NCBI RefSeq assembly: GCF_029227915.1
Contig: NC_079877.1
Coordinates: 23,275,851 to 23,339,850, forward strand
Origin: Hydractinia symbiolongicarpus
Taxonomy: Eukaryota > Cnidaria > Hydrozoa > Anthoathecata > Hydractiniidae
Direction: 5' to 3'
DNA: 64,000 nt
The translations under genes and the position numbers were made by a program. Positions 34,469-45,606 of this stretch are shown in pieces (position 1 is the stretch's first letter; each line of letters starts with the position of its first letter). The notes under the pieces are model-generated. The model had not been told where the DNA came from. It searched no databases and saw only the letters and a program-made list of their open reading frames with translations.

Positions 34469-37408
34469 ATGGACGGCACGCTAAGTAAGTTTTTTAATTC
34501 TTTATTTGTTTTTCTTTCTTGTGCTGTTTTTTAATTATTCCGTGTTACAACTTTTAGTTTAATAAACAACATCTGAATATTATTCTTTTCCGTTGTTTTG
34601 GGGTTTTTAAAGCTTTATTATTCGCTTCCATTATGTTTCCCGCCAATTTTCAGCAATACTTAGCCAACAATAAGTCTACCATTATATATAACTACTTGTT
34701 TTAAAAGCTTTTAATCGTTTTAATTATACTGTATTTACAACGAAGAATTTATACAAAAGAAACAAATTCTATTTAATTTTCTACAGATTGCGTATACCAT
34801 ATCGCTAATGGTATTCTCCTCCTGCGAAGAAAACCACGATTTAGGACACTCGCCCGCCAGTACTTTTATAAGTTTTTCATCAAAGTTAATTCAGTTTACA
34901 TAAAAGTCTCAAAAACACTGCAATGAGATTGTTATTTAAAGTCACTACATCTTCAATAATAAAGGTGAACTCCGACATACAAATATTTTTGCCACTTTAA
35001 GTTTTTGGCTTACGTGTTTTTAATAGCAGTATTTTTTTGTATTTTTTCTACCTCAGCATGCAAACATGTAACTTCAGTACAATTTAAAGGCGTATAGCTA
35101 GAAACCATTTCAATTAGAAATATGCAGGAGAATGCACTAAATATTTATTTCATTATAATGCATAAATAACATACAGTAGGTATCTCACAAAGGTAAATAG
35201 ACAGATTAGGCAAATGTGTTAAAAAGGAAATTCAACTATAGATTTAAAAATGAGAAACGCAACTCGCAACGAAGCTTCCACCTTATTTTAGTTCTTGTGT
35301 ATTTTCCTATTTCTCAACATTAACTTTTCCTTTCAGTTCTGGCAATAATAATGGGCGTTTATCTTCTTGTAATCGTGGCTGTGTTAGTGATCCTGATTCA
35401 ACGTGCTAAGGAGCGAAATACATCCCAACCGTATGCTCACATCAAACAAAGTAAACCGATCCCTTGCGATTATCAATTAATAAAAGCGCAAGTACCTTTG
35501 CTAGAGCAACCTCAGTTTCAAAACCACACTCGTTTTTTCGCGGAAGATTTTAGTGTCGCGGAAAAGAAACCTCGCCGAGAAAAAAGAGAAGTGCCAAAAA
35601 TTGTGGTAAGTAAAGCAAAGGATAAGCATTCTCTCAATTGTAAGTGATTTTTGTTTGCTGTTGTTGCTTACTGCTGCTGTTGTCGTGGACTTGGTCGTTA
35701 TCGTTATTGTTTTCGTTTTCGTTTTCGTTGTTATGTTCGTTGTCGTTGTTGTGTTCGTTGTCGTCGATGCGTTCGTCATCGTTGTTTTTGTTGTCGTGTT
35801 CGTTTTCGTTGTTGGTCGTTGTCGTTTGTCATTGCCATGGTCGTTGTCACGGTTGTTGTGGTTGTCGTTTTTTTATTGCTTGCTGTTGTTGGGATCGTTA
35901 TCGTACTCGTTGTTGTCATAGAGGAGGAGGTTGTCGTTCTTGCTGCTTTCATTGGCTGTTGCTGTTTGCTTTTTCTGTTGTCGTGATTGTTATATTTATC
36001 GTCGTTTTTTTCTTTGTTGTATTTTTTGCTTTACAATCTTATTTACAAATTAAGGTTCCTCTTCTATGCGTACGAGTAAAAAAAGCATTGAGGAAAAAGT
36101 ACATCTTCCTCGTATTCATTTTCTTTGACGTACCCCCGTTTTTCTCTCATTTTTACATAATATAAGCAACAGTTACAATCATCATATAAATTTTAATAAG
36201 TTCTGCGCAATTATTTCCTTCTTTGCAGTGTCCAGTCTTCCCTTCGAAAACGAGGCTTAGAATATTAAGCAAAAGCTATAAGGCGTCTCACTATGATAAG
36301 GATGACCTTGTAACTGGTCTTCCTAAGATCAAATTAAGTTAAAACATTTTATGCACACAGCAATCGCATTTAAACACGAGTACAACATTATATTACTCAT
36401 TTTTAATACTTTTAATACTTTAATACTAAAGGAAAATACCAGAAAGGTCCATTGTCAAGTTGTAATAGATAAATAACATTAACCGCAACAACTTTATCGT
36501 TTCCTTTCAATTTTTTATAGTTAGATGATTTGCGAAGTAACAATGCAAAGAAAAAGGTATCGTGTGAACTCGAAGCAAACGCGTGCAAATTGCGTGTTGA
36601 GGAAGATCGATATCAGCAATTCTGCGTTGAAGATGTGGAACGAAAAGCTTTTGATGGATCAAGCGGTAGGGATATATTATTTTTGTTTACCTGGTTGAAA
36701 AGGTTCGCTTTAAAGGTTGTCTTCTCTAACCTTATATTGTGTATACATATGGCATTTTTCTTAAAAAAAAGCTCTTTTCTGGCAGAACAAAACCTTCATG
36801 GTAGTTTCTAACCAAATCAGCGTTTAGGTTTTGCTCTACGCACTTCTTTTTATACGAATCAAACTATTTTGTTAAGTGATTTTTGTGCGTTGAATAATTC
36901 TTAAAGCCATTTTTGCATAAATATTTAAAAAATGGTCTAATACCACAACATACCCTCATAAACTGCGAAGAAATTTACAATATAGTCGAACATATGAGGA
37001 AAAGGATATTATATAATAAACGAAGAAGCATATACTTCGAGTTTGTCATCAGCGATTTAATGTATGGTTTTTGTTTACAATGAATAAGGGTTATGGCCAT
37101 AATAAAGTTCTAATAACAATAAAGATGGTAAGTATACTGTTAGGTTTATGCTCAGAGCCATCACATTTGAAATCTTATATGCTAATTGCAAAACCACCAT
37201 ATACTTTCTAAGAAAGCAGTAAGTTCTAGAAGTAATCCTCTTTTTAGATTCGTATGCGTCTATGTTTGAAGAACATGATGAAATCACGCCACCTCGAAGT
37301 CCGAAAAGTCCAAAAAGTCCTATGAATTTTTTGAAGAAGCAACGTTCATCGTTGAAGAAATTAAGAAAGAAATTATCAGGAAACTTTAGCAGCGACGAAA
37401 GTCAATAA
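34469..37408 (+). CDS. Small single-pass membrane protein of unknown family (5 exons, 223 aa)
   Basis: Inferred exons are 34469-34484, 35337-35605, 36229-36309, 36521-36665 and 37248-37408. Donors are GTAAGT, GTAAGT, GTAACT and GTAGGG. Acceptors are CCTTTCAG, CTTTGCAG, TTTTATAG and TTTTTTAG. All phases agree (1, 0, 0, 1), and exon 5 ends in TAA. The product begins MDGTLILAIIMGVYLLVIV, a membrane helix at about 5-26 with no signal peptide. The basic flank QRAKER after it predicts N-out/C-in. The cytoplasmic tail (about 190 aa) is charged, with a Cys-containing acidic segment in exon 4 and PPRSPKSPKSP near 185-195, candidate proline-directed phosphosites. A Lys-rich end (LKKLRKKL) follows. I recognise no domain. 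Exon 1 could instead be untranslated, with the start at 35351. Confidence 0.6.
35650..36010. repeat. Imperfect GTT/TCG low-complexity tract in intron 2
   Basis: About 350 bases consist of degenerate repeats of TTGTCG, TTTTCG and TTGTTG. All three forward frames are open here only because the composition avoids stops; the resulting Leu/Val/Cys-rich peptides are not genes. The tract starts 45 bases after the exon 2 donor. Confidence 0.8.
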
Positions 37409-37409
37409 A
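37404..37409 (+). terminator. Polyadenylation signal overlapping the stop of the membrane-protein gene
   Basis: CAATAAAAAA overlaps the TAA stop codon. A second AATAAA lies at about 37702, about 290 bases on, and may be the one used. Confidence 0.35.
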
Positions 37410-37889
37410 AAATATGATGTCTAAATCGATTGGTTTTGGCAATAATGATGCACAAAAATTGCAGGGAGAAGCGGAATTCAGTAAACAAATTGTGGCTGAA
37501 AGTTTAGTAGTGCAAGGGAAGGACAAGAAACAATAATGCTGTATCCTGCCATCATTGAAAAAGTGCACATTAACTGAAACATTTTCAACAGCGCTCTAAC
37601 TGAAGCTGATGTGTGTTTTTTTAAATTTATGATGACGTCATCAAAATATAACTTTTTTAGCACAAAACAAAATATAAAGAAGAAAAATGTATTCTGCTTC
37701 GAATAAAATACGTTATATTAAATACGTTATATATGTAATGCTACTGCAGTCTGTTGCTTACTGTTAAAAAGTGATTATATTTTCACAATGTTCTTCCAAC
37801 AGTGTCAATTAAGCATTCTGAATAAGTCTGTCTTTTTGCAGAGATTCTGCTAACATTTTTTTGCGGGTTTTTTTTAAATTATTTTTTGC

Positions 37890-38410
37890 TATGCAGTACG
37901 TTTAAGACACTTACTGAGTTTGCATACTTATCTATGAGACACCTGCATACAAATTGTTTACGTATACTTTTTATATTGGCCATTAATCGAAACTACACCT
38001 TAAATTTCTATAGAATCTTTATAATCGGGAAAATAAAACAACTTTAATTTGGATTATTCTTACAAGGTAGAATTAACAACAAATCTTTATTTTATCAGGA
38101 AGGAATCATCTGAAAATTTTTATTAATCCGAATCCCCGATTTCTTTAGATTTCACTCTAAAATCGGAAAAATCAGAATTTTAGGCAATTTTTGGAATTTT
38201 TTGTTTGAATTATAAAAAACGGGATAGTATGTTAAATATAAATGATGTAAATGTAATTGAATTTTAAGCAGACAGTGGTATTTTGGACAAATTTTAAGCT
38301 TTCATTTCGCTCCTTTAACGACGAACTATAAATGTGCCAAGTTGCATTTAATTTAGATAAACTTATCAAAAGTTATGGAAGGGGGCAGAATAAACAATTC
38401 ATTTTTAGAC
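37890..38410 (+). mobile_element. piggyBac-like MITE family copy C (ends decayed)
   Basis: Colinear with copy B: ACACTTACTGAGTTTGCATA, ACCTGCATACAAATTGTTT, TCTATAGAATC, AATTGAATTTTAAGCAGACAGTGG, TATTTTGGACAAATTTTAAG and ACGAACTATAAATGTGCCAAG. The TTAA termini are not recognisable. It is about 0.5 kb in plus orientation. Confidence 0.6.
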
Positions 38411-39690
38411 AATGCGTTTTTTATAAAGAAAATGTAAATAAGCACCTTTCGGGTAAAAATTATTATTTTTAAAAGAAGTATTAGACAGGCACAAAATTTT
38501 GTTGTAAAATTTGTACTTAATCAATATTTATTTTATATACTTAATTACTTATTGTATATTTAAATAAAGTACAAACTTAACTGCAACGCAAGAGCTACGA
38601 AGTTATGGTTTATTTTGTTTTTTTTTAGCTCTTTTGTCGACATCTACAATCCCAGTCAAATTTTTTTGACATAAGATTGATAATTGCATAGGCTAACTTT
38701 ATATTAGATTCACACTTTTTATATTTGACAAAGTGTACTGTTCAGAGCGGACTTAGGACTTAGGACATACGATCTTAGGTTGTTTTGTTATTTCAAACTC
38801 TTAAAATATGCTTATCGCTGCTGGCAACAGCATGGCAATTTTAAACGAATTTCGAGGTCTTCGTGGGTCTCTGTGTGGATTATTTTGGTATGCAGCCGTG
38901 CTAGAAAATATGATTACCAATCTTTTAACGCTTTCTACCTAACTTATGTGTGTTCAAAAGAAACGACTTTGCAGACTGCGCAAAAAGGAAAAACATAAAA
39001 TAACATACAATTTTTTCTCACTTCTTTTCAATAGAATTTAATTGTTTACAAAGTGAAATGAAAAGCTATATGTATACGCTACAGGGAATATAACACCGGG
39101 TGGACGGAAACAAAGTTTCTTTTCCAATTCTGCACTTCGATCTAACTTCGGGTTTTCAGGTTTAATGCGCATGCGCAGTGACAAGGTATAAAAGGCGGGT
39201 AATAAAAAAGTTCATCCTGAATCATCACTTGGCCTTAGCATCGCAAACTTTACCCTTATGTGTCAAATATATTTTATTTCCTTCAATATATGATTTAATA
39301 TCGATCATTGATTATGCGGTATAGACCTCTACACAAAACGGACGATACGTGCAAAATGTTGGGCATAAAGAAGTGGTTAGTAATAACAACCGCATTTGAC
39401 TCGCGGGCTGGAAAAGTTTTTTAATTCATTTGCTGTATGGTTCTTGTTGTATTATTATTCTATTATATAGTTCTATTGCCAAGCCAATCCAGCGATAAAA
39501 CCAAATATCATCAATTTTTTTATTTTCCAATGGTAATTGTTAGGAATATGTAAAAAGAATTATTTATCTAAGTTTCTGAGTCGTTATGTACAGTAATAAC
39601 AGATCTTACTGTTTTTTTATTTTATTCTGAGCAAGATTCCATAACACCAAATTATGGTGTTTTTTTGTATCTCTTTCCTGTCATCTGAAT
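38411..39690. other. Intergenic interval, no gene seen
   Basis: A/T-rich sequence. The short plus-strand frame at 38780-38998 has no domain or splice context. A slightly G+C-richer stretch with TATAAAAGG at 39186-39194 resembles a TATA box, but no ORF follows on the plus strand. Confidence 0.4.
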
Positions 39691-40566
39691 TTATGCCTGC
39701 GAACTACTGGTACCCAATGCCCTTTGAAAATAAACTTTCACTGTTTTTAGTCGTAAAGAGTAAATTAGTCCGTTAAACAGTGGATTAAATGTGCCGATAA
39801 AACACGTCCATGGTGTTAAATAGCTGTTAACAAACAAGTCATTGACTGAGAAAATGAGAAGAAAATTCGATACAATGAGAGGGAGAAAAGACACAGCGTA
39901 ACAAGTTAGCAACAGGATAGCTGTTTTCAACGAATGCTTTTGACCACCTCTTAATTTTACGCTGCTACGAATAGCACAATGAGCTTTTCGTTGACTAATA
40001 ACGATCATTGTAAATACAACCACACTGTAAAAGGGAAAAACTAATAAATATTTTCTCCACCAGTTTTTCATATATGTTGCCAATACTGGTACAGTAACAC
40101 ATAGTACCCAAACAGCCAGCAACAAAAATGGCAACACATTTTTTTCTTTTCTTGCTCTATGCTTGAATGGGCATCTAACAGCTAGGTAGATTTCAATTGT
40201 AATGATAAGAACAGCCGATAGCGACATCGAGCAAAGTATATATTTCAAGACAGCCAAAAATGAACGCCTCCTACAAAAGTCATTTAAGTCGCCAGTGACA
40301 GACACAGAAGTTGTCGCTAAAACGATTAGACCGTATATCAGGTCCGACGTTGAGAGCATTACGTATAAAATATTCACTGATTTTCTCACTTCAGCTTTTA
40401 CGATAAGCAGTCCTATAAAACAGCCGTTTACTGCGATGATAAATATCGTCAAAATCAATGTTAGAATAGCAGTTGAAAATATGGTAATTTCGACATGTTT
40501 GTATGGTAATATCTGATGCGAAAAAGCTCCACAAATTATTGCATCCGAAGAGTTAGTCAACGTCAT
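39691..40566 (-). CDS. Class A GPCR, 291 aa, EIY variant
   Basis: A single-exon seven-helix receptor. N5 is a possible glycosylation site. TM1 carries A-V-N47-G, TM2 D75 (STSDLIYG) and C98 precedes TM3. The DRY motif is replaced by E125-I-Y127 followed by LAVRCPF. W153 lies in TM4, P229 in TM6 (SFLPLIVSN), and TM7 is NPLFNGLIYSLR (261-272), a good NPxxY variant. The VNILYVMLS-SDL block and the E-x-YLAV motif show it belongs with the receptor at 25.2-26.1 kb, about 13.6 kb away and on the same strand. The two have diverged strongly, so the duplication is old. Ligand unknown; the TM7 lysine of opsins is absent. Confidence 0.88.
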   Translation of the reverse strand: MTLTNSSDAIICGAFSHQILPYKHVEITIFSTAILTLILTIFIIAVNGCFIGLLIVKAEVRKSVNILYVMLSTSDLIYGLIVLATTSVSVTGDLNDFCRRRSFLAVLKYILCSMSLSAVLIITIEIYLAVRCPFKHRARKEKNVLPFLLLAVWVLCVTVPVLATYMKNWWRKYLLVFPFYSVVVFTMIVISQRKAHCAIRSSVKLRGGQKHSLKTAILLLTCYAVSFLPLIVSNFLLIFSVNDLFVNSYLTPWTCFIGTFNPLFNGLIYSLRLKTVKVYFQRALGTSSSQA

Positions 40567-41905
40567 ACTTGAAATTTGGCTTTATTTTTTTCAGTACAGC
40601 TCCTTTAATCTTATCAGCCAATAAACAAGAGCACAATACAGTACATCTAACCCTACAAAATTCTTATTACTTTATAAGTTCTAGTGTGCACCTGCCACAT
40701 CGACCATGTTTAGACAGTTTGATCTGAAGTGCACGACAAAGGAAAATATTTCCAGGAATAAATAAAACCAACATATTGAATTTTTTTTTAAGCCACGCAC
40801 TGCTAAATTAAAATCAATTAATAATTTTATATCACATATATTATTTAAGAAATATATTATAAGATAGGAAACACAATAAGTGATTCAATAACGTTTTTAT
40901 TCTTTCCCTATAATTAATCTTTTTTACACTTAGAGCGATTTCAATAAAATATCTCATAGCGTAAAAGATTTTAATAAGTTTTGTTGGTTCAGCTTTTATT
41001 TTGTTTGTTTTTTGTTGCTCTCGGTTAAAATCTAAAGAAATGTCGATGGAGTTGGATAATAAAAAATCCTAAACTTATCAAAATAACTAAAGCCCATTTT
41101 TAAATATTTCCTGCAAATTTAATTCTATACTAATAATACTCCTATTGTGTCTGGTTTTGCGCAAAATGGTAATGGGAAGCCAACTTCATCCCCAGTGTTC
41201 TTTTTCACTTTTTGATATTTGGATAGATACTGGGCATACTCAGTTAGGAAGGACTTTTAAATATGCTGTTACAGTATAAATTATGGATGGTCATGAATAG
41301 TGTTTCTTCAGAGGAAATTGACGTGACATATTTCCGCTATGCAATACCATGCATGGCGTTCCAACCATGCACTATAGATGGCGTCATTCTTCATTTACTA
41401 TTTCGATAAAAATTTAATCCTTGTTTAGATACGGTGAACGATAAAGTAGAAAAGTTCTATCTTATAACGCTGCATTGCAACAAGTTTTTCTAAAAACATG
41501 GAAATCGCGTATTAGTGTATTAAACTAGCTTTAAGTCGTGGACAAAGATATTTCTACCATTGTTAAAAGTTACAAAAATCAAAAACTTGACAACAATAAC
41601 AATTTGGGTTCCACATGTTTCCTTAAACAAGTGATATATTATTAACTAAGAGAGAAGCATACGATGTATTACCATTTATTCTTTTTGTTGTATTCTTGTT
41701 TCTTTTAAGGAAGTATTTTTAATGAAGCATTTTCAAGGAAGTATTCTTTGAAATATCTTTGATATAAACATTAGGTTCGATGACATCATAAGTGTTTGTA
41801 ACATCAAAATTGACGATTGTGGTATTTACCACATCATTACACAGGTATGGGAGTAAAATGACAAACTTTCAATCTGAAATTATTAACCCTGGAAGATATT
41901 AAGTA
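40567..41905. other. Intergenic interval, no gene seen
   Basis: A/T-rich upstream flank of the GPCR at 39.7-40.6 kb. No ORF, RNA gene or repeat structure that I can support. Confidence 0.45.
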
Positions 41906-41907
41906 GA

Positions 41908-42040
41908 TATACAATAGGTAAACATAGGTTATTGAGATTTATTAACCCGAGGTGATTTATATTCAACGACGCGCAGCGGAGTTGAATATAATATCACCGA
42001 GGGTTAATAAATCCAATAACCTATGTTTACCTATTGTATA
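41908..42040. repeat. Long foldback, 60-base arms
   Basis: Arms 41908-41967 and 41981-42040 are reverse complements with only a few mismatches, around a 13-base G+C-rich loop. The outer part of the arm is TATACAATAGGTAAACATAG. It would extrude as a cruciform or, if transcribed, form a long hairpin. Confidence 0.85.
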
Positions 42041-42043
42041 TAT

Positions 42044-42427
42044 GTTTTATTATATACCCAAAAGAGATTGTTATAATTAATATTACTTATTTTGTTTTGT
42101 GTTTGTTTTGTTTTCGTTTCATTTTATAGTGTAGATCGAAACATTTTTTTGTGAAATCGACATGTTTTTGTAAAAAGAATTTTCTCGACAAAAAAGTTCC
42201 CGCCATTTCACGTGTTTGGAAATCGACCAATCAGAAAACGGACCACTAAGAAACAACCAATCACAGTTAATTACGATAAAAATTAATGAGGCGGAAAGGA
42301 TAAAATCAAAACATGCGTGTACGAATGTTTTGTCAAAACTATTGTTACGTCACAAGCATTGAATAATACGGGTGGAATACGATTATTTATTCAATGGCTG
42401 TTTTTGCTTACGGGTATATAATAAAAC
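42044..42427. mobile_element. 384-bp MITE with perfect 16-bp TIRs
   Basis: GTTTTATTATATACCC at 42044-42059 is the exact reverse complement of 42412-42427. The flanking bases TAT on each side could be a 3-bp target duplication. The interior is non-coding and carries AACCAATCA/GACCAATCAGA motifs. It directly abuts the foldback at 41908-42040, and the two may form one composite element. Confidence 0.7.
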
Positions 42428-42876
42428 TATTTATTTGATGCATGTTTGATATGTTCAGCAACCTTTATTACTATCCAGTACGCAATATTATTCAAACACA
42501 ACATTGTGTAGTGGATTTTTGGAACTCGTTCCAAACTTAGAACACAAGTGATATGTGTTCCCGAGACACACATTTTGAACTTGACAGGGTTTACTTGCCA
42601 GTGTCCTAACAAGTATTCTGTCATCTGTTTAGACCCGTATACTTAAACTATATAAATTTAAGCTGATGTGTGCAACACCCAATTCCTGATATTACAAAGG
42701 CAGATTGTGACATTGAATGTTACGTAATGGGAGTATCACGGAGACTATCGCAACTATTGTATTTACAACGTTATATACCCAGCCCACATATATACCAAGT
42801 CACGTTTTTGCAAATGCCAGTATCTAAAGCGATTTTTTCTCTTATAAACTGTTCTGGGGTACTGTTAACCGTCTAG

Positions 42877-42975
42877 ATTTTTCAAGCGGGCAATACGGGT
42901 TTTTAAGCATTCTGATTGGCTTAGCACTCTTGCGACAGGCCGATATTTTGCGACATTGCCCGTTGTCAAGAAAAA
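42877..42975. repeat. Short foldback element
   Basis: Imperfect inverted arms at about 42877-42895 (TTTTTCAAGCGGGCAAT) and 42955-42975 flank about 60 bases with TCTGATTGGCTTAGC. The inner sequence CGATATTTTGCG is shared with the foldback at 43643-43774, so the two are related. Confidence 0.5.
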
Positions 42976-43642
42976 TGGTAGCTTAAAATGTAAACAAGCA
43001 CGAAAAACAAGTCTTAAGAAGCATTGGAAATGATTAATTATCTAACTCTTACAATACATTTATCGATAAAAACATTTTCATGGGATAGAAACAACAACAA
43101 TGTCAAGTTTAACGGTTAAAATAACCAGATTCAACAGCATTCTGTCTGGATGCTTCTTTAACATGGCTAGTTAACTACCTACATAGTCAATAAAAAAACG
43201 AAGATCTTATATCCAATTTTATTAATAATAATAAATGCAAGACGATGTAATTGTAACAAATACATTTCCTCCCATTTTCAGATTCGTTTCTTCAGCTTTT
43301 TGGTTACTCAGTCAATATAAAACTCGTTAAAGCCCATGTTATTCTTGGCTACCTAGCGTAGCTAGTTAAAAAATTTACTTCAATATTCGCTGTAACTAAA
43401 TTTTACTTGCACATTCAACTTTTCACATTCTTCTGTAAGTGCCGAACATCGTAACGTTTTGTTTACAGAGATTTATTCTATAGGGACTTTCGAATTGTGC
43501 ATAGAATGTTTGTTTTTAGACAGGACTGTTTCGAATTTTGAGCTTAAGTGTTAACGAAAGTAGTGCTAGTGGATTATATTATTATAAGAACAGTAAACCG
43601 AAATTCTTATTTTTTATTTTTATCTAACTTAGACGGTTAACA

Positions 43643-43774
43643 AATACAATAATAACCGATTACCCCGTGCTGTACCGAAAATATCGCCCTCAGTCATTGC
43701 ACCGACCTCGAAGCTCAGTAGACCTCGGGCGATATTTTGCGGTACAGCCCGGGGTAATCGGTTATTATTGTATT
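43643..43774. repeat. Foldback, 47-base arms
   Basis: Arms 43643-43689 and 43727-43774 are reverse complements with two or three differences (AATACAATAATAACCGATTA outermost). The loop (43690-43726) holds CCTCGAAGCTCAGTAGACCTCG. It is similar in design to the 41.9 kb foldback but different in sequence. Confidence 0.8.
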
Positions 43775-44094
43775 ATTATTATATGAGAAGAAGAAAAGAA
43801 AAATACATTCTAATGCAATTGAATTTAACATCACGAGAATAAAAAAAGTGTATGCATTATCAAATACTTAAAATGATATCATATTATTATTAAATAAAAT
43901 TATCGACATGGTGCATGTAGTTAAACCAAAGTTTTCCCCATCCATCACAGAAAAGTACGATGATTGGCTCATTATTACTGAAGCAACATGACAGAGAATC
44001 TTTCTATAATGTTGTGAAATAACAATGCTCCATGGCTTGTGCACCAATTATTACATTATCAAGCACCCAAACTTCTTCGTGAGTGTATATGATA

Positions 44095-45006
44095 CTATAA
44101 TACGGAGTCTTGTTTGTGATATACTTTATGTTGTGAAGCACTTTCCCTATTTTCAGCTGGAAACGATGAAGTGGAATTTACTGGAAGTGTCTGTTTTCTT
44201 TTTAAAAGATTTAGTAGAGCGTGAGTTTTCCTAATTGTCTTTGTCCTTATAGCTGGTAGCATAAAGACATATATTAATGCATCTGAAAACAAATTCAAAC
44301 GTGTCCCAAAGTCATAATAAATGCTAATAATTTTCCCCTGATTTATATTGATAAGCAATGCGATATCAGGCAAGCCCTTGAATATGATAAAGGTAACTAT
44401 AATAATTATTGGTAGGACAAGTTTCTTGCTATTTTGTTTTCTGTATCTTCGATTTTGTAATCGAATCTTAACGATAATAAAAATATAGACAACCAGGAAC
44501 TGTAGTATTAACAGCACACTTAAGACTGGAAAAAGTTTCACAATGAAAACGTTAATAATTCTTAACAATTCCGGTTTCATTTCCAAAACAAACGTAAGCG
44601 AGATGATGTATGCGCAACAAAGACACCAACCACTGGAGATAAGTTTATTTTTGTAACGACGAAACATGGAACTGCGATATTTCATATGTAGGTATATCAA
44701 GAAAAATCGATCTTGCGTTATTAGGAACATGACTGTGTAAAACGGAAAAAGAAGAGCGTGATTCGCAAAGAGAAGATGCATATAACAAGTTGTTGATTTA
44801 CCGTTTGTCCATTCTCCATACTCAGTTATTGGCACTATGATGAAACTGACACAGCACTTTGCCATTTCATTTAAAGATAAACTGATCAAAAAATATTTTT
44901 GCTTTCCAACATTGATATTCTTTTCGATGATGCATTTCAAACCATATAAGTGTAATAAAAATGCTGGCCCTGCAATAAGAATATGTACAATGTTTATCCA
45001 ATTCAT
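44095..45006 (-). CDS. Class A-like GPCR, array member 1, 303 aa
   Basis: A single-exon seven-helix receptor with almost no N-terminal extracellular segment: TM1 starts at about residue 5. Landmarks are TM2 LISLSLNEMAKC (40-51) and C74 before TM3. D99-R100-F101 stands at the DRY position, W127 in TM4, P160 in TM5 and P213 in TM6 (FKGLPD, no CWxP). TM7 is FSDALIYVFMLP (240-251) in place of NPxxY. The TM1 Asn and TM2 Asp of typical class A receptors are not conserved, and no ECL2 Cys pairs with C74. The C-tail (about 50 aa) is Ser-rich. It is about two-thirds identical by eye to the paralogue at 47.9-48.8 kb; a pseudogene lies between. Ligand and coupling unknown. Confidence 0.85.
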   Translation of the reverse strand: MNWINIVHILIAGPAFLLHLYGLKCIIEKNINVGKQKYFLISLSLNEMAKCCVSFIIVPITEYGEWTNGKSTTCYMHLLFANHALLFPFYTVMFLITQDRFFLIYLHMKYRSSMFRRYKNKLISSGWCLCCAYIISLTFVLEMKPELLRIINVFIVKLFPVLSVLLILQFLVVYIFIIVKIRLQNRRYRKQNSKKLVLPIIIIVTFIIFKGLPDIALLININQGKIISIYYDFGTRLNLFSDALIYVFMLPAIRTKTIRKTHALLNLLKRKQTLPVNSTSSFPAENRESASQHKVYHKQDSVL

Positions 45007-45606
45007 GCTGATATTTTATTCAACTTTTCTCACTATCTCTTCCTGAGTACTGTTCAGTAATTTATTTAAATGAAATTCTGACTTGCTTGATAGCTCGATA
45101 ATAAACAGCCGTCTACATTTTTTGATAGCAGCTTTTACTTTCAACTTTTTTAACAAATAATGTACTTTTAATTTCAAGTTTTATTGTGATTCTTGTGCAG
45201 CTGTGTATCAAAATAACACTGAAGGGCAGATATTAGCCAGTAACAATATTATGTCTAAAAATGTTTGAAACATCAGAAGAATGATCATAAATTACTCAGA
45301 GCAGGACAAAAGGTCAAATACAGAACTAATTTAATCAAATCAATTTTATTTTATTCAAAACATGTTAAAATGAAATTTCCGATGATTTAGATGTCACGCA
45401 CATTAAAACAATTTTTGAAAAACAATATACCTTTCCGGGGAAACATTAACAAAATTTTCGTCATACTCCCTCGAAAAGTTTACAGCAAAAAGAAATTCAA
45501 ATTATGTATAAAAGCAGACAATATTGTGTTCAGGATAAGCTCCACGTTGCGTAATACTTTCTATATTCTAGGCTGACAATGGGGATTTCGACGTTGAGAA
45601 TAGTGT
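45007..45606. other. Upstream flank of array member 1
   Basis: Bases about 45050-45210 show recognisable similarity to the upstream flank of the 48.8 kb paralogue (for example TTTTTAACAAA followed by TTTTAATTT-AA-TTTATTGTG). The duplication unit therefore included 5' flanking or untranslated sequence. No separate gene is supported. Confidence 0.5.

Noticed and set aside
35644-36165. Long overlapping plus-strand ORFs rich in Leu, Val and Cys
   Set aside because: They read a stop-poor TTGTCG-type low-complexity tract inside an intron; all forward frames are open and none has a domain.
39186-39194. TATA box for a plus-strand gene
   Set aside because: TATAAAAGG is present but no plus-strand ORF or exon follows; the nearest gene runs on the other strand.
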